In this document: in pieces, positions 1-8,400 of the stretch
Numbering within the stretch: the first letter of the stretch is position 1
How the letters are laid out: every line of letters begins with the position of its first letter
DNA from: Bin5 sp963662575
Lineage (GTDB): Bacteria; Chloroflexota; Anaerolineae; Caldilineales; Caldilineaceae
Length of the DNA stretch: 64,000 nt
Reading direction: 5' to 3'
NCBI GenBank assembly: GCA_963662575.1
Contig: OY759723.1
Location: 4,030,001 to 4,094,000, forward strand
Notes under the pieces: model-generated
What the model saw: the letters and a program-made list of their open reading frames with translations, nothing else
The model's database searches: none
Told to the model about the DNA's origin: nothing
Translations under genes and position numbers: made by a program

Positions 1-612
1 GAGGTTGGGGGCAGACTCGCCGTCATCAACACGCAGGTCAACGCCCAACTTCATCAGGTCCATATCTCTCCGAAAAGATGTCTCCGCGCCAAGCAAGACA
101 ATACCGCCGTTCCCATTGTCGGCGATGCCCGCCAACATATTCTGCCTGCTGTCCCAGCCGTCCCGACACGATGGTTTGTAGCGTGTACTGGTTATATCGA
201 ATGCGGGAAGCACTTTGACCATTTCGGCGAGGCGCCCCGGTTTGAACGGATAGTCTTGCTGAAACGGGGCCGAGACAAACCTAAACGCGATTTCCGCTTC
301 AACCTTGGCATGAATGCATCGAGCCAGCGGGACTATCACGCCGTTCCCATAGACCGATGAGGCAAATATGCGGCCTGGAATCGGGCCGTCATACCCTTCT
401 GCCCTTTGGACTCCCAAGCTGGTCGCACCAACTTTCCAGCCGACCACCGTATGGTCAGGCTCGATAGCCAACCGTTGCGCCATTTGGTCCTGAGTGGCAT
501 AGGCCGCGTCCCGGTCTTCCGGCAGCAAGTCAGAGGGCATATCGATTGTCGTCGCTTCCAGCCAAGCCTCCGCTAGCAGGCGGCCCGCCTGCCGATTGGG
601 ATCCTCATCCAT
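1..612 (-). CDS. FAH-family / 2-keto-4-pentenoate hydratase-like protein (partial)
   Basis: The frame is open from an ATG at 612 down to base 1, so 204 codons are seen and the C-terminus lies outside the window. An AGGAAAG ribosome site sits just upstream of the ATG. The protein shows GWKVGATS (residues 58-65), GPIPGRIF (76-83) and KVEAEIAF (103-110); the two acidic residues of the last motif are the usual metal ligands of the fumarylacetoacetate-hydrolase fold. Relatives (MhpD, 4-oxalocrotonate decarboxylase) hydrate or decarboxylate 2-oxo-alkenoates in meta-cleavage routes. Substrate cannot be told from sequence. It is followed 102 bp away by an enoyl-CoA hydratase on the same strand, which would fit a shared degradative role but is not proof. 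Confidence 0.82.
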   Translation of the reverse strand, partial: MDEDPNRQAGRLLAEAWLEATTIDMPSDLLPEDRDAAYATQDQMAQRLAIEPDHTVVGWKVGATSLGVQRAEGYDGPIPGRIFASSVYGNGVIVPLARCIHAKVEAEIAFRFVSAPFQQDYPFKPGRLAEMVKVLPAFDITSTRYKPSCRDGWDSRQNMLAGIADNGNGGIVLLGAETSFRRDMDLMKLGVDLRVDDGESAPNL

Positions 613-713
613 GTCACTTTCCTGGGGAACAGTGTCTGACTACGCCGGTCCGCCGGACGTGACGATTCACGTCCAGTCCCGACAGAAATAAACTACCTCT
701 CCGCGCACCCACC

Positions 714-1517
714 TCATCTACCCCGCCAGAGCGGTACTCTCTTCTCAGCGAAAGCGCGCGGCCCTTCCTCCGCATCATCGCTATTCAGCATTGCCGTCGC
801 CGCCGGATAGTCGCCCCGCAACGCCTCCGCCAAAGTCAGAAAGTCAAGATTCCGACGGGCGACCTGCTTCGTGGCCCGCAGAGCCAGCGGCGCACACGCC
901 AGCATTTCCTCCACCCAGGTCCGAACCGCGCTATCCAGTTTCCCGGTTGGCACGACCTCATTGACCAGGCCATAGGCCAGTGCCTCCTGCGCGCTGAACT
1001 GCCTGCCTGTGAGCAGCAATCCCATCGCTATCTTGTCAGGCAACTGCCGCACCAGGCGGTGAATACCTCCGCCCATCGCCGCCAGCCCAACCCTCGGTTC
1101 GGGAAAGCCAAACCTCGCGTGCTCGGCCGCGATGATCAAATCGCAAGCCAATGCAATCTCCAGACCGCCCCCCAATGCCAGACCGTTGACCACGGCAACA
1201 ACCGGCTTATCCAAATCGAAGCGCCGCGTCAGCCCTGCAAAGCCGCTAGCCGGATATTCGTCCCGCCCCTGTTCAGCGCGTACCTTCAGATCGGTCCCGG
1301 TACAGAAGCTGCGCTCCCCCGCCCCCCGAACCACGGCAATCCACAGTTCAGCATCGGCCGCGAACGAGTCAAATACCTGTGCCAACTCAAAGTGAGCCGG
1401 CGGATGCAAAGCGTTAAGCACCTGTGGCCGATTGAGCGTAACATGCAGCACCCTACCCTCGACCCGCAGCAACGTATGACGCACCTGCCCTGCCAACTCC
1501 TCGATTGTCGATTGCAA
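714..1517 (-). CDS. Enoyl-CoA hydratase/isomerase (crotonase) family protein
   Basis: 267 aa, the normal length for a crotonase. NGLALGGGLEIALACD (about 111-126) forms the oxyanion hole, with Glu120 matching one catalytic Glu; the second is Glu140 in FGFPEPRVGLAAMGGG. Both acids of true hydratases are therefore present. The start is a TTG at 1517, supported by GAGGA six bases upstream; no better ATG exists before the N-terminal beta strand (VLHVTLNRP). Likely acts in cytoplasmic beta-oxidation-like or aromatic-acid degradation; the substrate is unknown. Its upstream region is the tandem repeat array at 1553-2207, so any promoter lies within or next to that array. Confidence 0.88.
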   Translation of the reverse strand: MQSTIEELAGQVRHTLLRVEGRVLHVTLNRPQVLNALHPPAHFELAQVFDSFAADAELWIAVVRGAGERSFCTGTDLKVRAEQGRDEYPASGFAGLTRRFDLDKPVVAVVNGLALGGGLEIALACDLIIAAEHARFGFPEPRVGLAAMGGGIHRLVRQLPDKIAMGLLLTGRQFSAQEALAYGLVNEVVPTGKLDSAVRTWVEEMLACAPLALRATKQVARRNLDFLTLAEALRGDYPAATAMLNSDDAEEGPRAFAEKRVPLWRGR

Positions 1518-1552
1518 AACGAATCCTCAACTCCCTCTGCCACCAGCATGTT

Positions 1553-2207
1553 CTCTTCGCGGTCCTTCGCGGCCTTTCGCGGCCCTTCGTAGAAGAAAAG
1601 GTGTTCTCCGTGCCCCTCCGTGGATAAAAGAGTTGAAATTGCAGTTCTTAGCGTGTCTTCGCGGCCCTTAGCGGATAAAGGTGTTGCAGTTGCAGTTCTT
1701 CGCGGCCCTTCGTGGCCCTTCGTGGACAAATGTGTTGCAGTTGCAGTTCTCCGTGGCCCTCCGTGGCCCTTCGTGGACAAATGTGTTGCAGTTGCAGTAC
1801 TCCGTGGCCCTCCGTGGATAAAGATGTTGACGTTGCAATTCTTAGCGTGTCTTCGCGGCCCTTAGCGGATAAAGGTGTTGCAGTTGCAGTTCTTCGCGGC
1901 CCTTCGTGGCCTTTCGCGGCCCTTAGCGGATAAAGGTGTTGCAGTTGCAGTTCTTCGCGGCCCTTCGTGGCCCTTCGTGGCCCTTCGTGGACAAAGGTGT
2001 TGCAGTTGCAGTTCTTCGCCGCCCTTCGTGGCCCTTAGCGGATAAAGGTGTTGCAGTTGCAGTTCTTCGCGGCCCTTCGTGGCCCTTCGTGGACAAAGGT
2101 GTTGCAGTTGCAGTTCTTCGCCGCCCTTCGTGGATAAAGGCGTTGCAGTTGCAGTTCTCCGTGGCCCTCCGTGGATAAAGATGTTCTTCCTATCCCTCAG
2201 TGGACAT
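1553..2207. repeat. Tandem repeat array, GTTGCAGTTGCAGTT / CTTCGTGG units
   Basis: A composite array of about 655 bp. The anchor TTGCAGTTGCAGT occurs nine times (near 1684, 1735, 1786, 1878, 1938, 1999, 2051, 2101, 2140), with two degenerate copies near 1634 and 1825. Anchors are separated by 1-4 copies of a 9-10 bp sub-repeat (CCTTCGTGG or CCTTCGCGG) followed by GATAAAGGT or GACAAAGGT. Unit length varies from about 40 to 90 bp, which is not a steady multiple of three. Open frames through it are broken and repetitive, so it is taken as non-coding. It fills the gap between two genes that both read leftward. Confidence 0.9.
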
Positions 2208-2256
2208 ACCAAAGAATGCCTTAACCAGAGAAAGTCCCGACAATCCCCTACGACGC

Positions 2257-3330
2257 CTAGCCCGCCTCCAACCCATAAAGTTCAGCCGCCGTCTGCCCCA
2301 TAATTCGGACTCGCATGTGCTCAGGAAACTGCCGTACCGCAAAGTCCGGCGCGTCACCATCCCAATGAGGAAAGTCGCTGGAGAACATCAGCATCTGCTC
2401 AGCCGGAAACATCTCCAGCATCGCGTGGAAATGCTCCGTGTCCGGCGGCTCCTCCAGCGGCTGCGTTGTCAGCCGGATGTGCCGGGCCGCCACTTCGCTG
2501 GGCAGCTCATTTAGCCAGGGAATAGTCGAGTGTAGCGCCTTCCAGTTCTTGTCCATTCGCCACAGAATTGGCGGCAGCCAAGAAATCCCCCCTTCCACCA
2601 GCACGAACATGAGTTTGGGAAACTTCGCGAACACGCCCTCCGCCAGCATACTCGTCACATGGGCAATGTAACTGTTCACCAATGTCGTATGCCACTCGAA
2701 ATAGCTGGTTGGATAGCCCGCCGCATTCGGTGGACCCGACAGCCCCACCCCTTCCGAACCGGGATGGATCGCAATTGCCAGCCCATACTCGCTGGCTGCC
2801 TCGAAAATCGGATGGAAGAGCCGCTGGCCCCAGGGAATGCGCGCCGCGCTCGGCAGCTGCACCTGCACAAACTGCGGATGCCCGCCCAGCCGGTGTATTT
2901 CCGCCACCGCCATCTCCGGCAAATGGGGATAGACCGCCAGCGAAGAAAGCAAACGCGGGCACTGCGGCAGCCACTCCTCGGCATAAACATCATTGACCGC
3001 GCTGATCACCGCCGCTGCATAGTCAGGCTCCGGCGATTGCGCCGTATGCAAGACCCCGCCCGGAAGCAGGACCCCGTAGTCAATCCCATATGCGTCCAGA
3101 AAATGCTCTTCCAGCATCTCCGGGGAGCCCTGGATCGTCTGCCCGTTCTCCAGTCGAACATCCGCCCTTTCCACGCCCATCGGATTCCACCAACCCAAAT
3201 TACCCGGTCCGCGGTTCCCCGATGCATATCGCGTACGCCACGGCTCGGGCAGCCGCGCCTGCACACTCTCAGTGTTCACGACCGGATGAATATCGGTGTC
3301 AACCACCAGGTTCCCATTCTTGTTATTCAT
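2257..3330 (-). CDS. Amidohydrolase family 2 protein (TIM-barrel metal hydrolase/decarboxylase type)
   Basis: 357 aa. The N-terminus carries DTDIHPV (Asp11, Asp13, His15) in place of the common DxHxH start, the barrel shows IAIHPG and VLVEGGISWLP, and FSSDFPHWDGD near residue 319 supplies the late metal-site Asp. This is the amidohydrolase_2 group (ACMSD, gamma-resorcylate decarboxylase, 4-oxalomesaconate hydratase relatives). The start at 3330 was chosen because it makes an ATGA overlap with the stop of the upstream permease gene and the homologous region begins there; the frame runs further upstream but that part overlaps the permease. It is the last gene of a sugar-transport operon, so it may process the imported compound or a downstream metabolite (inference). 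Confidence 0.86.
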   Translation of the reverse strand: MNNKNGNLVVDTDIHPVVNTESVQARLPEPWRTRYASGNRGPGNLGWWNPMGVERADVRLENGQTIQGSPEMLEEHFLDAYGIDYGVLLPGGVLHTAQSPEPDYAAAVISAVNDVYAEEWLPQCPRLLSSLAVYPHLPEMAVAEIHRLGGHPQFVQVQLPSAARIPWGQRLFHPIFEAASEYGLAIAIHPGSEGVGLSGPPNAAGYPTSYFEWHTTLVNSYIAHVTSMLAEGVFAKFPKLMFVLVEGGISWLPPILWRMDKNWKALHSTIPWLNELPSEVAARHIRLTTQPLEEPPDTEHFHAMLEMFPAEQMLMFSSDFPHWDGDAPDFAVRQFPEHMRVRIMGQTAAELYGLEAG

Positions 3331-4181
3331 TTTCCCGCCAATCCACTCATTTGAATGCCACTGACAAAGTAGCGTTGAGCAAAGAAAAATAGTATCAGCA
3401 GCGGCAGAATCATCGCCGTTGAAGCCGCCATCATCAGGTTCCACTCGGTAGAGTAGAGGCCGCGAAATCCTCGCAAGCCAATCGCCATCGTCCAATTCTC
3501 AGGGCTTTGCAGATAGATCAGAGGTTCAAAGAAATCGTTCCAATTGTGGATGAAGGCAAAGACCGCAATCGTCGCCACCACTGGCTTGGAAAGGGGCAGA
3601 ATTACGCCCCAATAGATGCGCAAATTGCTGGCGCCGTCGATGCGGGCCGCCTCATCCAACTCAAGCGGTATCGTCATAAAGAATTGCCGGAACAGAAAGA
3701 TGTTGAAGGCGCCGCCGCCGAACCATAGCGGCACGATCAGCGGCATAAAGGTATCGATCCAACCCAGCGTTCGAAAGACGATAAACGTCGGAATCAGCGT
3801 CACGATCGAGGGCAGCATAATCGTAGACAGCACCAGCAGAAAGAGCGTTTCGCGCAACGGAAACCGTAGACGGGCAAACGCGTAGGCCGCCAGCGACGCC
3901 GTCAATAGCGCGCCGGTCGTGGCAAAGAACACAATGCGAATCGTGTTCCAGAAATACTCGTGAAAGGCCACAGCCCTGAACGCATCCGCGTAGTTGCTCC
4001 ACACAAACGGATCAGGTATCCACTTCGGCGGCATCAGGAAGGTCTGCCCACCGGTCTTTAATGAGGTCGAAATCAGCCAGACCAAAGGCAAAGCCAGCGT
4101 CAAAGCCAATAAGCACAGGACCACGTACCAGAATCCCGCCCAAATCAGGTCTATCGCCGCGCGGCTGCGCATGGTTGGCAT
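3327..4181 (-). CDS. Carbohydrate ABC transporter permease, MalG type
   Basis: 284 aa with six predicted membrane helices, a first helix near residues 13-32 and the cytoplasmic EAA loop (EAARIDGASN ... LPLSKP) that contacts the ATPase. The C-terminus (LLILFFFAQRYFVSGIQMSG) is typical of MalG/UgpE-like subunits. The start is at 4181 with GAAGAAACGG upstream. It lies 21 bp after the partner permease and overlaps the amidohydrolase by four bases, so the three are one transcription unit with the binding protein. No ATPase gene is nearby; sugar importers of this class often share one MsmK-like ATPase. Confidence 0.92.
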   Translation of the reverse strand: MPTMRSRAAIDLIWAGFWYVVLCLLALTLALPLVWLISTSLKTGGQTFLMPPKWIPDPFVWSNYADAFRAVAFHEYFWNTIRIVFFATTGALLTASLAAYAFARLRFPLRETLFLLVLSTIMLPSIVTLIPTFIVFRTLGWIDTFMPLIVPLWFGGGAFNIFLFRQFFMTIPLELDEAARIDGASNLRIYWGVILPLSKPVVATIAVFAFIHNWNDFFEPLIYLQSPENWTMAIGLRGFRGLYSTEWNLMMAASTAMILPLLILFFFAQRYFVSGIQMSGLAGK

Positions 4182-4202
4182 CTGTAATCCGTTTCTTCAG
4201 TT

Positions 4203-5132
4203 CTAGCGGCGTAAATCGCCCTCGTAGAAGACCCACCGATCCGACAGCATAAACTGAACGATGGTGAATACGAGAACGATTATGAACAGCACCCAGGCCA
4301 TCGCCGACGCGTAGCCCATACGGAAATTCTCAAAGGCGGCGCGGAACAGATACAGCAAATAGAAAAGTGTCGAATAGTTCGGCCCGCCATCGGTCATGAT
4401 GTAGGCCTGCGTGAATATCTGAAACGCCCCGATAATGGCGATGATCAGATTGAAAAACAGCGCCGGCGTCAGCAGCGGCAGTGTGATGCGCCAAAACCTG
4501 GCCCACCAGTTAGCCCCGTCGATCGACGACGCCTCGTAAAGCTGAATAGGGATGCCTTTAAGCCCTGCCAACAGAATTACCATCTGGCCGCCAATCGACC
4601 AGAAGCTCATTACAATCAGCGCCGGCTTTGCCAGCCGCGGGTCCTGCAGCCAGTACAGCCCTTCCAGACCGATCCATGCCAGAAAGGCGTTCGCCAGTCC
4701 CCACTCCGGGTGAAAAATCCACACCCACAGGATCGAATTGGCCACCACCGGCGTTAGCGACGGCACGTAATAGGCAGTGCGGAAGAAATGAATCCCCCGC
4801 AGATTCATATTTACCGCCAGCGCCGCCAGCAGCGCGAAGAACAGATGCAGCGGCACGCCGATAAACACGTAGTAGCTTGTATTGTAGAGGCTCAGCCAAA
4901 ACCGATCATCGTTGAACAGCTTCACATACTGCGCCGCCCCCACCCACACCGAGGGCGTCACGATCTCCCAGCGCGTCAAGGAGATATAAAGCGACGCCAG
5001 CATCGGCCCGGCCGTAAATATGATGAATCCAAATATCCACGGCAGGATGAACAAGTAACCGTCCCTGGTCTCAGACCAGAGCAGGCCGCGTCCTTTCTTC
5101 TTTTTAGCTACGGGATTTACTGGACTGGCCAT
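4203..5132 (-). CDS. Carbohydrate ABC transporter permease, MalF/UgpA type
   Basis: 309 aa, six predicted helices. A basic N-terminus (KKKKGRG) precedes the first helix (YLFILPWIFGFIIFTAGPML). The EAA loop reads YEASSIDGAN ... FWRITLPLLTP, followed by the family signature MTDGGPNYST. It pairs with the MalG-type subunit 21 bp downstream. A terminator-like hairpin separates it from the binding-protein gene upstream (5145-5185), suggesting the permeases are made in smaller amounts than the binding protein. The substrate is probably a sugar or sugar derivative; nothing in the sequence narrows it. Confidence 0.92.
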   Translation of the reverse strand: MASPVNPVAKKKKGRGLLWSETRDGYLFILPWIFGFIIFTAGPMLASLYISLTRWEIVTPSVWVGAAQYVKLFNDDRFWLSLYNTSYYVFIGVPLHLFFALLAALAVNMNLRGIHFFRTAYYVPSLTPVVANSILWVWIFHPEWGLANAFLAWIGLEGLYWLQDPRLAKPALIVMSFWSIGGQMVILLAGLKGIPIQLYEASSIDGANWWARFWRITLPLLTPALFFNLIIAIIGAFQIFTQAYIMTDGGPNYSTLFYLLYLFRAAFENFRMGYASAMAWVLFIIVLVFTIVQFMLSDRWVFYEGDLRR

Positions 5133-5144
5133 CGCAAGGGAATG

Positions 5145-5185
5145 AAAAAACTGATGTTGGCAGCCGCTGAACGACTGCCAACATC
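5145..5185 (-). terminator. Intercistronic hairpin plus U-run (attenuating terminator)
   Basis: On the minus strand a perfect 11-bp stem, GATGTTGGCAG (5185-5175) with CTGCCAACATC (5163-5153), encloses an 11-nt loop and is followed two bases later by six T residues (5150-5145). It sits between the sugar-binding protein gene and the MalF-type permease gene. It has the form of an intrinsic terminator, so partial read-through is expected. Confidence 0.85.
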
Positions 5186-5199
5186 TTCATTGACTACCA

Positions 5200-6558
5200 C
5201 TACACGCCCGGCACGTAAACTGCCAGCTCTTCAACGCGGCCTGCGATTGCATCCAGCGTAGCCTGCGCATCGGCCTTCTCAATGCCGTAAATCGAGTTCA
5301 GCGCCGGCTGCACTTCACGATGTACGCCGATCCAGTCGCCCGCAACCGGCTCCGGCCTGCCATACTCGAACGCGTCCAACATAATCTGTGCGCTCGACGG
5401 CAGCACGTCCGCGCTCGTCTCCAGCAAGCTCTCCGCAACGACCTTCAACGATGGTACGTTCAAGCCTGTCGCGTCCACCCAGTGGCGGAACGCAGTCTCG
5501 CCGCCCAGGAACTTCATCCACTGCCACGCCTCGTCAGGATTCTCAGTGCCGCTGTAAAGGCTGTGGCCGGCTGAAGCCACCCGCGTTGTGCGCGTATCGC
5601 CCTCATCAACCGGGAAATGCGCAATGTCCCACTCGAATTCCGAACTCATCACATTCGAAAATACCGAGAACTGTGGGAACATGCCGATGCGCCCCGTCGT
5701 AAAGAGGTCGCCCGTGCTGAACCCTCCAGCCTCAGTCACAGTGGCCGGCAGGTGGATGCCGCCTTCCTGGTGCCAGTTCTGAATCTCCAGCACCTGCGAC
5801 AGTCCCGGCTCCTGGTTCATCGTAAACTTCGTCCGGTCCTCGCTCAGCACGTCGCCGCCCTTCTGCCACATCTTGACCCACGTGTTGCGATTGCGATGCC
5901 AGTCGGCTGTGCCGTAGATGCGATCGGCGCCTTCACCTTGGGTCATCATCGTCGCGCAATCAGTGAAGTCGGCCCAAGTCCAGTTCTCCGCCGGCCGCGG
6001 CATACCCGCCGAGTCGAAGAACTCTGCGTTATAGATAATGATCGTGCTGGTCGTCTCACGCGGGAAGCCGATCTGCCTGCCCTCGTACTGGAAGTCCTTA
6101 TAGGCAGCCAGCAGGAAGTCATCGCCGCTGATGTCGTCATCCCCGTCAATAAACGGGTTGACGTCCAGCTGGATGTTGCGCACTGCCTGCCCGGAATTCG
6201 TGTAACTGTGCGCCCAGTAAGAGTCCGGCGCGTCGCCGGCCGCGATCAGCGTCAGCAGCTTGGTCTGAATCTCAATCGCGCCGCCCGGCTCCCATATCGG
6301 ATCAATCGTTATGCCCGTGTTGGCCGCCTGAAAATCCTCGATCAGCGGCTCGTAGCGCAGAAATGAAGTCTCGCCTCCACCCTGCGTCAAGAACGATATC
6401 GCCGTCGGCTCGGCCATTGCCGCGCCATCACCGGAATCGCCTCCTGCTGGTGCTGCCACCGGCGCACAAGCCGCCAGTGCCGTCGCGCCGATGCCGAAAG
6501 CCGACACTCGCAAAAAGCTCCGGCGCGACAGAGAATTCGAAGAGTTTCCTTTCATCAT
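5200..6558 (-). CDS. Carbohydrate ABC transporter substrate-binding lipoprotein (family 1)
   Basis: About 452 aa. The N-terminus has a twin-arginine motif (SRRSFLR), a hydrophobic stretch and a lipobox LAAC, so the protein is probably Tat-exported and lipid-anchored, followed by a Gly/Ala-rich linker. The mature part has family-1 features (FLTQGGGET, GDAPDSYWAHSY, AADGHSLY-like late region). Two adjacent ATGs (6558, 6555) follow GGAGAAGG; the longer frame to 6618 lacks a ribosome site and is not used. It captures the sugar for the two permeases downstream. The long spacer 6559-7425 must hold its promoter. Confidence 0.92.
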   Translation of the reverse strand: MMKGNSSNSLSRRSFLRVSAFGIGATALAACAPVAAPAGGDSGDGAAMAEPTAISFLTQGGGETSFLRYEPLIEDFQAANTGITIDPIWEPGGAIEIQTKLLTLIAAGDAPDSYWAHSYTNSGQAVRNIQLDVNPFIDGDDDISGDDFLLAAYKDFQYEGRQIGFPRETTSTIIIYNAEFFDSAGMPRPAENWTWADFTDCATMMTQGEGADRIYGTADWHRNRNTWVKMWQKGGDVLSEDRTKFTMNQEPGLSQVLEIQNWHQEGGIHLPATVTEAGGFSTGDLFTTGRIGMFPQFSVFSNVMSSEFEWDIAHFPVDEGDTRTTRVASAGHSLYSGTENPDEAWQWMKFLGGETAFRHWVDATGLNVPSLKVVAESLLETSADVLPSSAQIMLDAFEYGRPEPVAGDWIGVHREVQPALNSIYGIEKADAQATLDAIAGRVEELAVYVPGV

Positions 6559-7425
6559 TTCCTTCTCCTTTTCATTCAGAATTCGGTTCAAAGTGGGGTC
6601 ATATTCACGGCACTTCACAGCAGCATATTAGCACATCACAGACCATTCCGCTAACGCACCGGGAACCGCCCTATATCGCATTTAGTAGCGGTCATCCCTC
6701 TTCTAAGCTCCTCACTCCTCTCCCCTAACCCTTTGCTTCTGGGTGATCGGGCCTTCGGCCCTCCCTTGTGCGGGGGGACTCCCCCGCAAAGCCCCCTCCA
6801 AAACCATGCCTCTCCGAAGTTGCGCCGGTGTCGCGGCCGCGCATCCCACTTAGCCTCCAGACACTTCCCCACTCTGGACTCTTCCACCCCAAGACTTGTC
6901 ACAGCCTGACCAGTAGACCCACCCTGGTTCGCCCCGATTCAGAGCCCCTCACCTAACTCTCTCGCGCCTGCCACACACGCCTGAATGCCTCTTGTCCTCC
7001 TCCTCCCGCGCCCAACGTCACTGCGCCGCCAAGAACAGCCCATCCAACAGATCTCCCCACATCACAGTCCCAATTCACATTCTCAATTCGCAGCTTGGCC
7101 GAAAATTTCCCCTAATGTGCGTTCACTTTGAAAGCGCGACTTTTGTGTATTGCGTATTACGTAAAGGCAGACATGACAGGCGCGATGCCGTTGCGTGGTC
7201 CGCGGAAAAAGTCATGGTATCAAACAGGAATTTCATTAAATACCCAAAATGGCGCAAAAAATGCAGTACAATTGTTTTAGTACGCGCGCACGTTACCTCG
7301 TGCAAGCGGCTAAGTTCCCTTCGTCTGAAGGGCGCGATCAATTTCAGCAGCTTTCAATTCGCTGTCCTCTCCGGCCCTTCAGCCGGGAGACTGACAGTCG
7401 TCTTACGCCAGGAGATACACTCCCA
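6559..7425. other. Gene-free spacer between divergent genes
   Basis: About 870 bp with no ORF that has a ribosome site, codon bias or recognisable protein. It holds one copy of a dispersed double-hairpin element (6747-6812). From about 7130 on, the sequence becomes AT-richer, with a TACAAT hexamer at 7267-7272 that could be a -10 element for the plus-strand gene at 7426, although no good -35 is seen. The promoter of the leftward sugar-transport operon should lie between 6559 and about 6660. Confidence 0.6.
6747..6812. repeat. Dispersed double-hairpin element, copy 1
   Basis: The 34 bases 6747-6780 are identical to 40947-40980, and the similarity continues with small indels to about 6812. It contains a GGGCC-TTC-GGCCC hairpin and then a GCGGGGG / CCCCCGC hairpin, a REP/BIME-like layout. 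Both copies lie in spacers upstream of minus-strand genes. Confidence 0.8.
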
Positions 7426-8400
7426 ATGTCCAAAATACTTTGCAAAAGCCAGAAGAAGGACGGCTCCCCTTGTCAGGGACAAGGGCTGGAACAGTTCGAC
7501 GGTTACTGCATCGCCCACGCCCCCGCTGACAAGACCCGCGAATGGCGCTCGCGCGGCGGCACAAACTCCGCCACCGCTGCCAGACTCGACAAACGCATGC
7601 CCGAACGACTCAAGGACATGATGGAGGTGCTGGACGACGGCATGAAGCAAGTGCTGGACGGGACGCTCAGTCCCGCCGCCTACACCGCCATCTGCCGCGG
7701 CGTCAAAGTGCGCATCGACCTCTACCGCCTCGCCGACGAGGAAATGGAGCACATCCGCGCCGAAGAATTTGAAACTGCTGCCGCCGAAATTGTCGGCGCT
7801 CACGGCGACCCCGACATCCTCGAAGCCGCCGAAGCTATCGCAGACCAGCAGAACCAGTACCGCATCCAGTCACTCGTCGACCAGGAACTTGTTGTTTGTG
7901 TACAGAAGGAACATGAATACCAATCTGCCGAATACGCCCTTACCGACAAGGGCAGGAAGGCCTTCGGCTACGGCTTATGCTCCACTTGGACCCAGGAGAA
8001 TTTCGACGAACTGAGGAATGACTTGAAGAACTACAAATATGAAGAGGACGACTTGGACGACGTGCGCGAAGAGCTGGATAATGACCGAAGCGCCATGGAA
8101 GCCGCCCTCGCAGACCTCACCCGCAACCGCGACCCCGAACCGGCGCGCGACCCGTTGACCGGCCAGTGTCTGAAACTTCCGCCGGCTGGCGTCCGAACCG
8201 GCCTGCCGGACTCCTACAAGCCCGCAGTCGAACTCTCCACCGAAACGCTGCAGGACTTTTTCCGCCAGGTAAACGAGATGTGTACTACAGTAGAAGATCT
8301 GCAAAACGACTCCAGCTACGAGATGAAACGACAACTGTTTCTTGCCGGCTTGGATCCTGAATCCTCCTTACCAGTATTAACTTTATCGAACCAACACTGA
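7426..8400 (+). CDS. Zinc-finger-like protein with winged-helix-like segment, function unknown
   Basis: 324 aa. The N-terminus has Cys6-x9-Cys16-x11-Cys28-x2-His31 around GSPC and GYCIAH, a small zinc-binding motif seen at the head of many bacterial proteins of unknown function, followed by a Gly-rich RGG and a helical region (about 45-120). Residues 147-182 end in EYALTDKGRKAFGYG, which resembles the wing and last strand of MarR/PadR-type winged helices. A very acidic helical segment follows (205-225, EEDDLDDVREELDND). The ATG at 7426 has AGGAG about 11 bases upstream; earlier in-frame codons have no support. It stands alone between two long spacers. A regulator or nucleic-acid-binding role is a guess. 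Confidence 0.7.
   Translation: MSKILCKSQKKDGSPCQGQGLEQFDGYCIAHAPADKTREWRSRGGTNSATAARLDKRMPERLKDMMEVLDDGMKQVLDGTLSPAAYTAICRGVKVRIDLYRLADEEMEHIRAEEFETAAAEIVGAHGDPDILEAAEAIADQQNQYRIQSLVDQELVVCVQKEHEYQSAEYALTDKGRKAFGYGLCSTWTQENFDELRNDLKNYKYEEDDLDDVREELDNDRSAMEAALADLTRNRDPEPARDPLTGQCLKLPPAGVRTGLPDSYKPAVELSTETLQDFFRQVNEMCTTVEDLQNDSSYEMKRQLFLAGLDPESSLPVLTLSNQH

Noticed and set aside
1553..2207. CRISPR array
   Set aside because: Units vary in length, the spacers are themselves repeats of a 9-10 bp motif, and no cas gene is present.
1620..2212. Repetitive open frames inside the tandem array on both strands
   Set aside because: Repeat units change length out of frame, the frames break every 80-115 codons, and none has a ribosome site; they reflect repeat sequence, not proteins.
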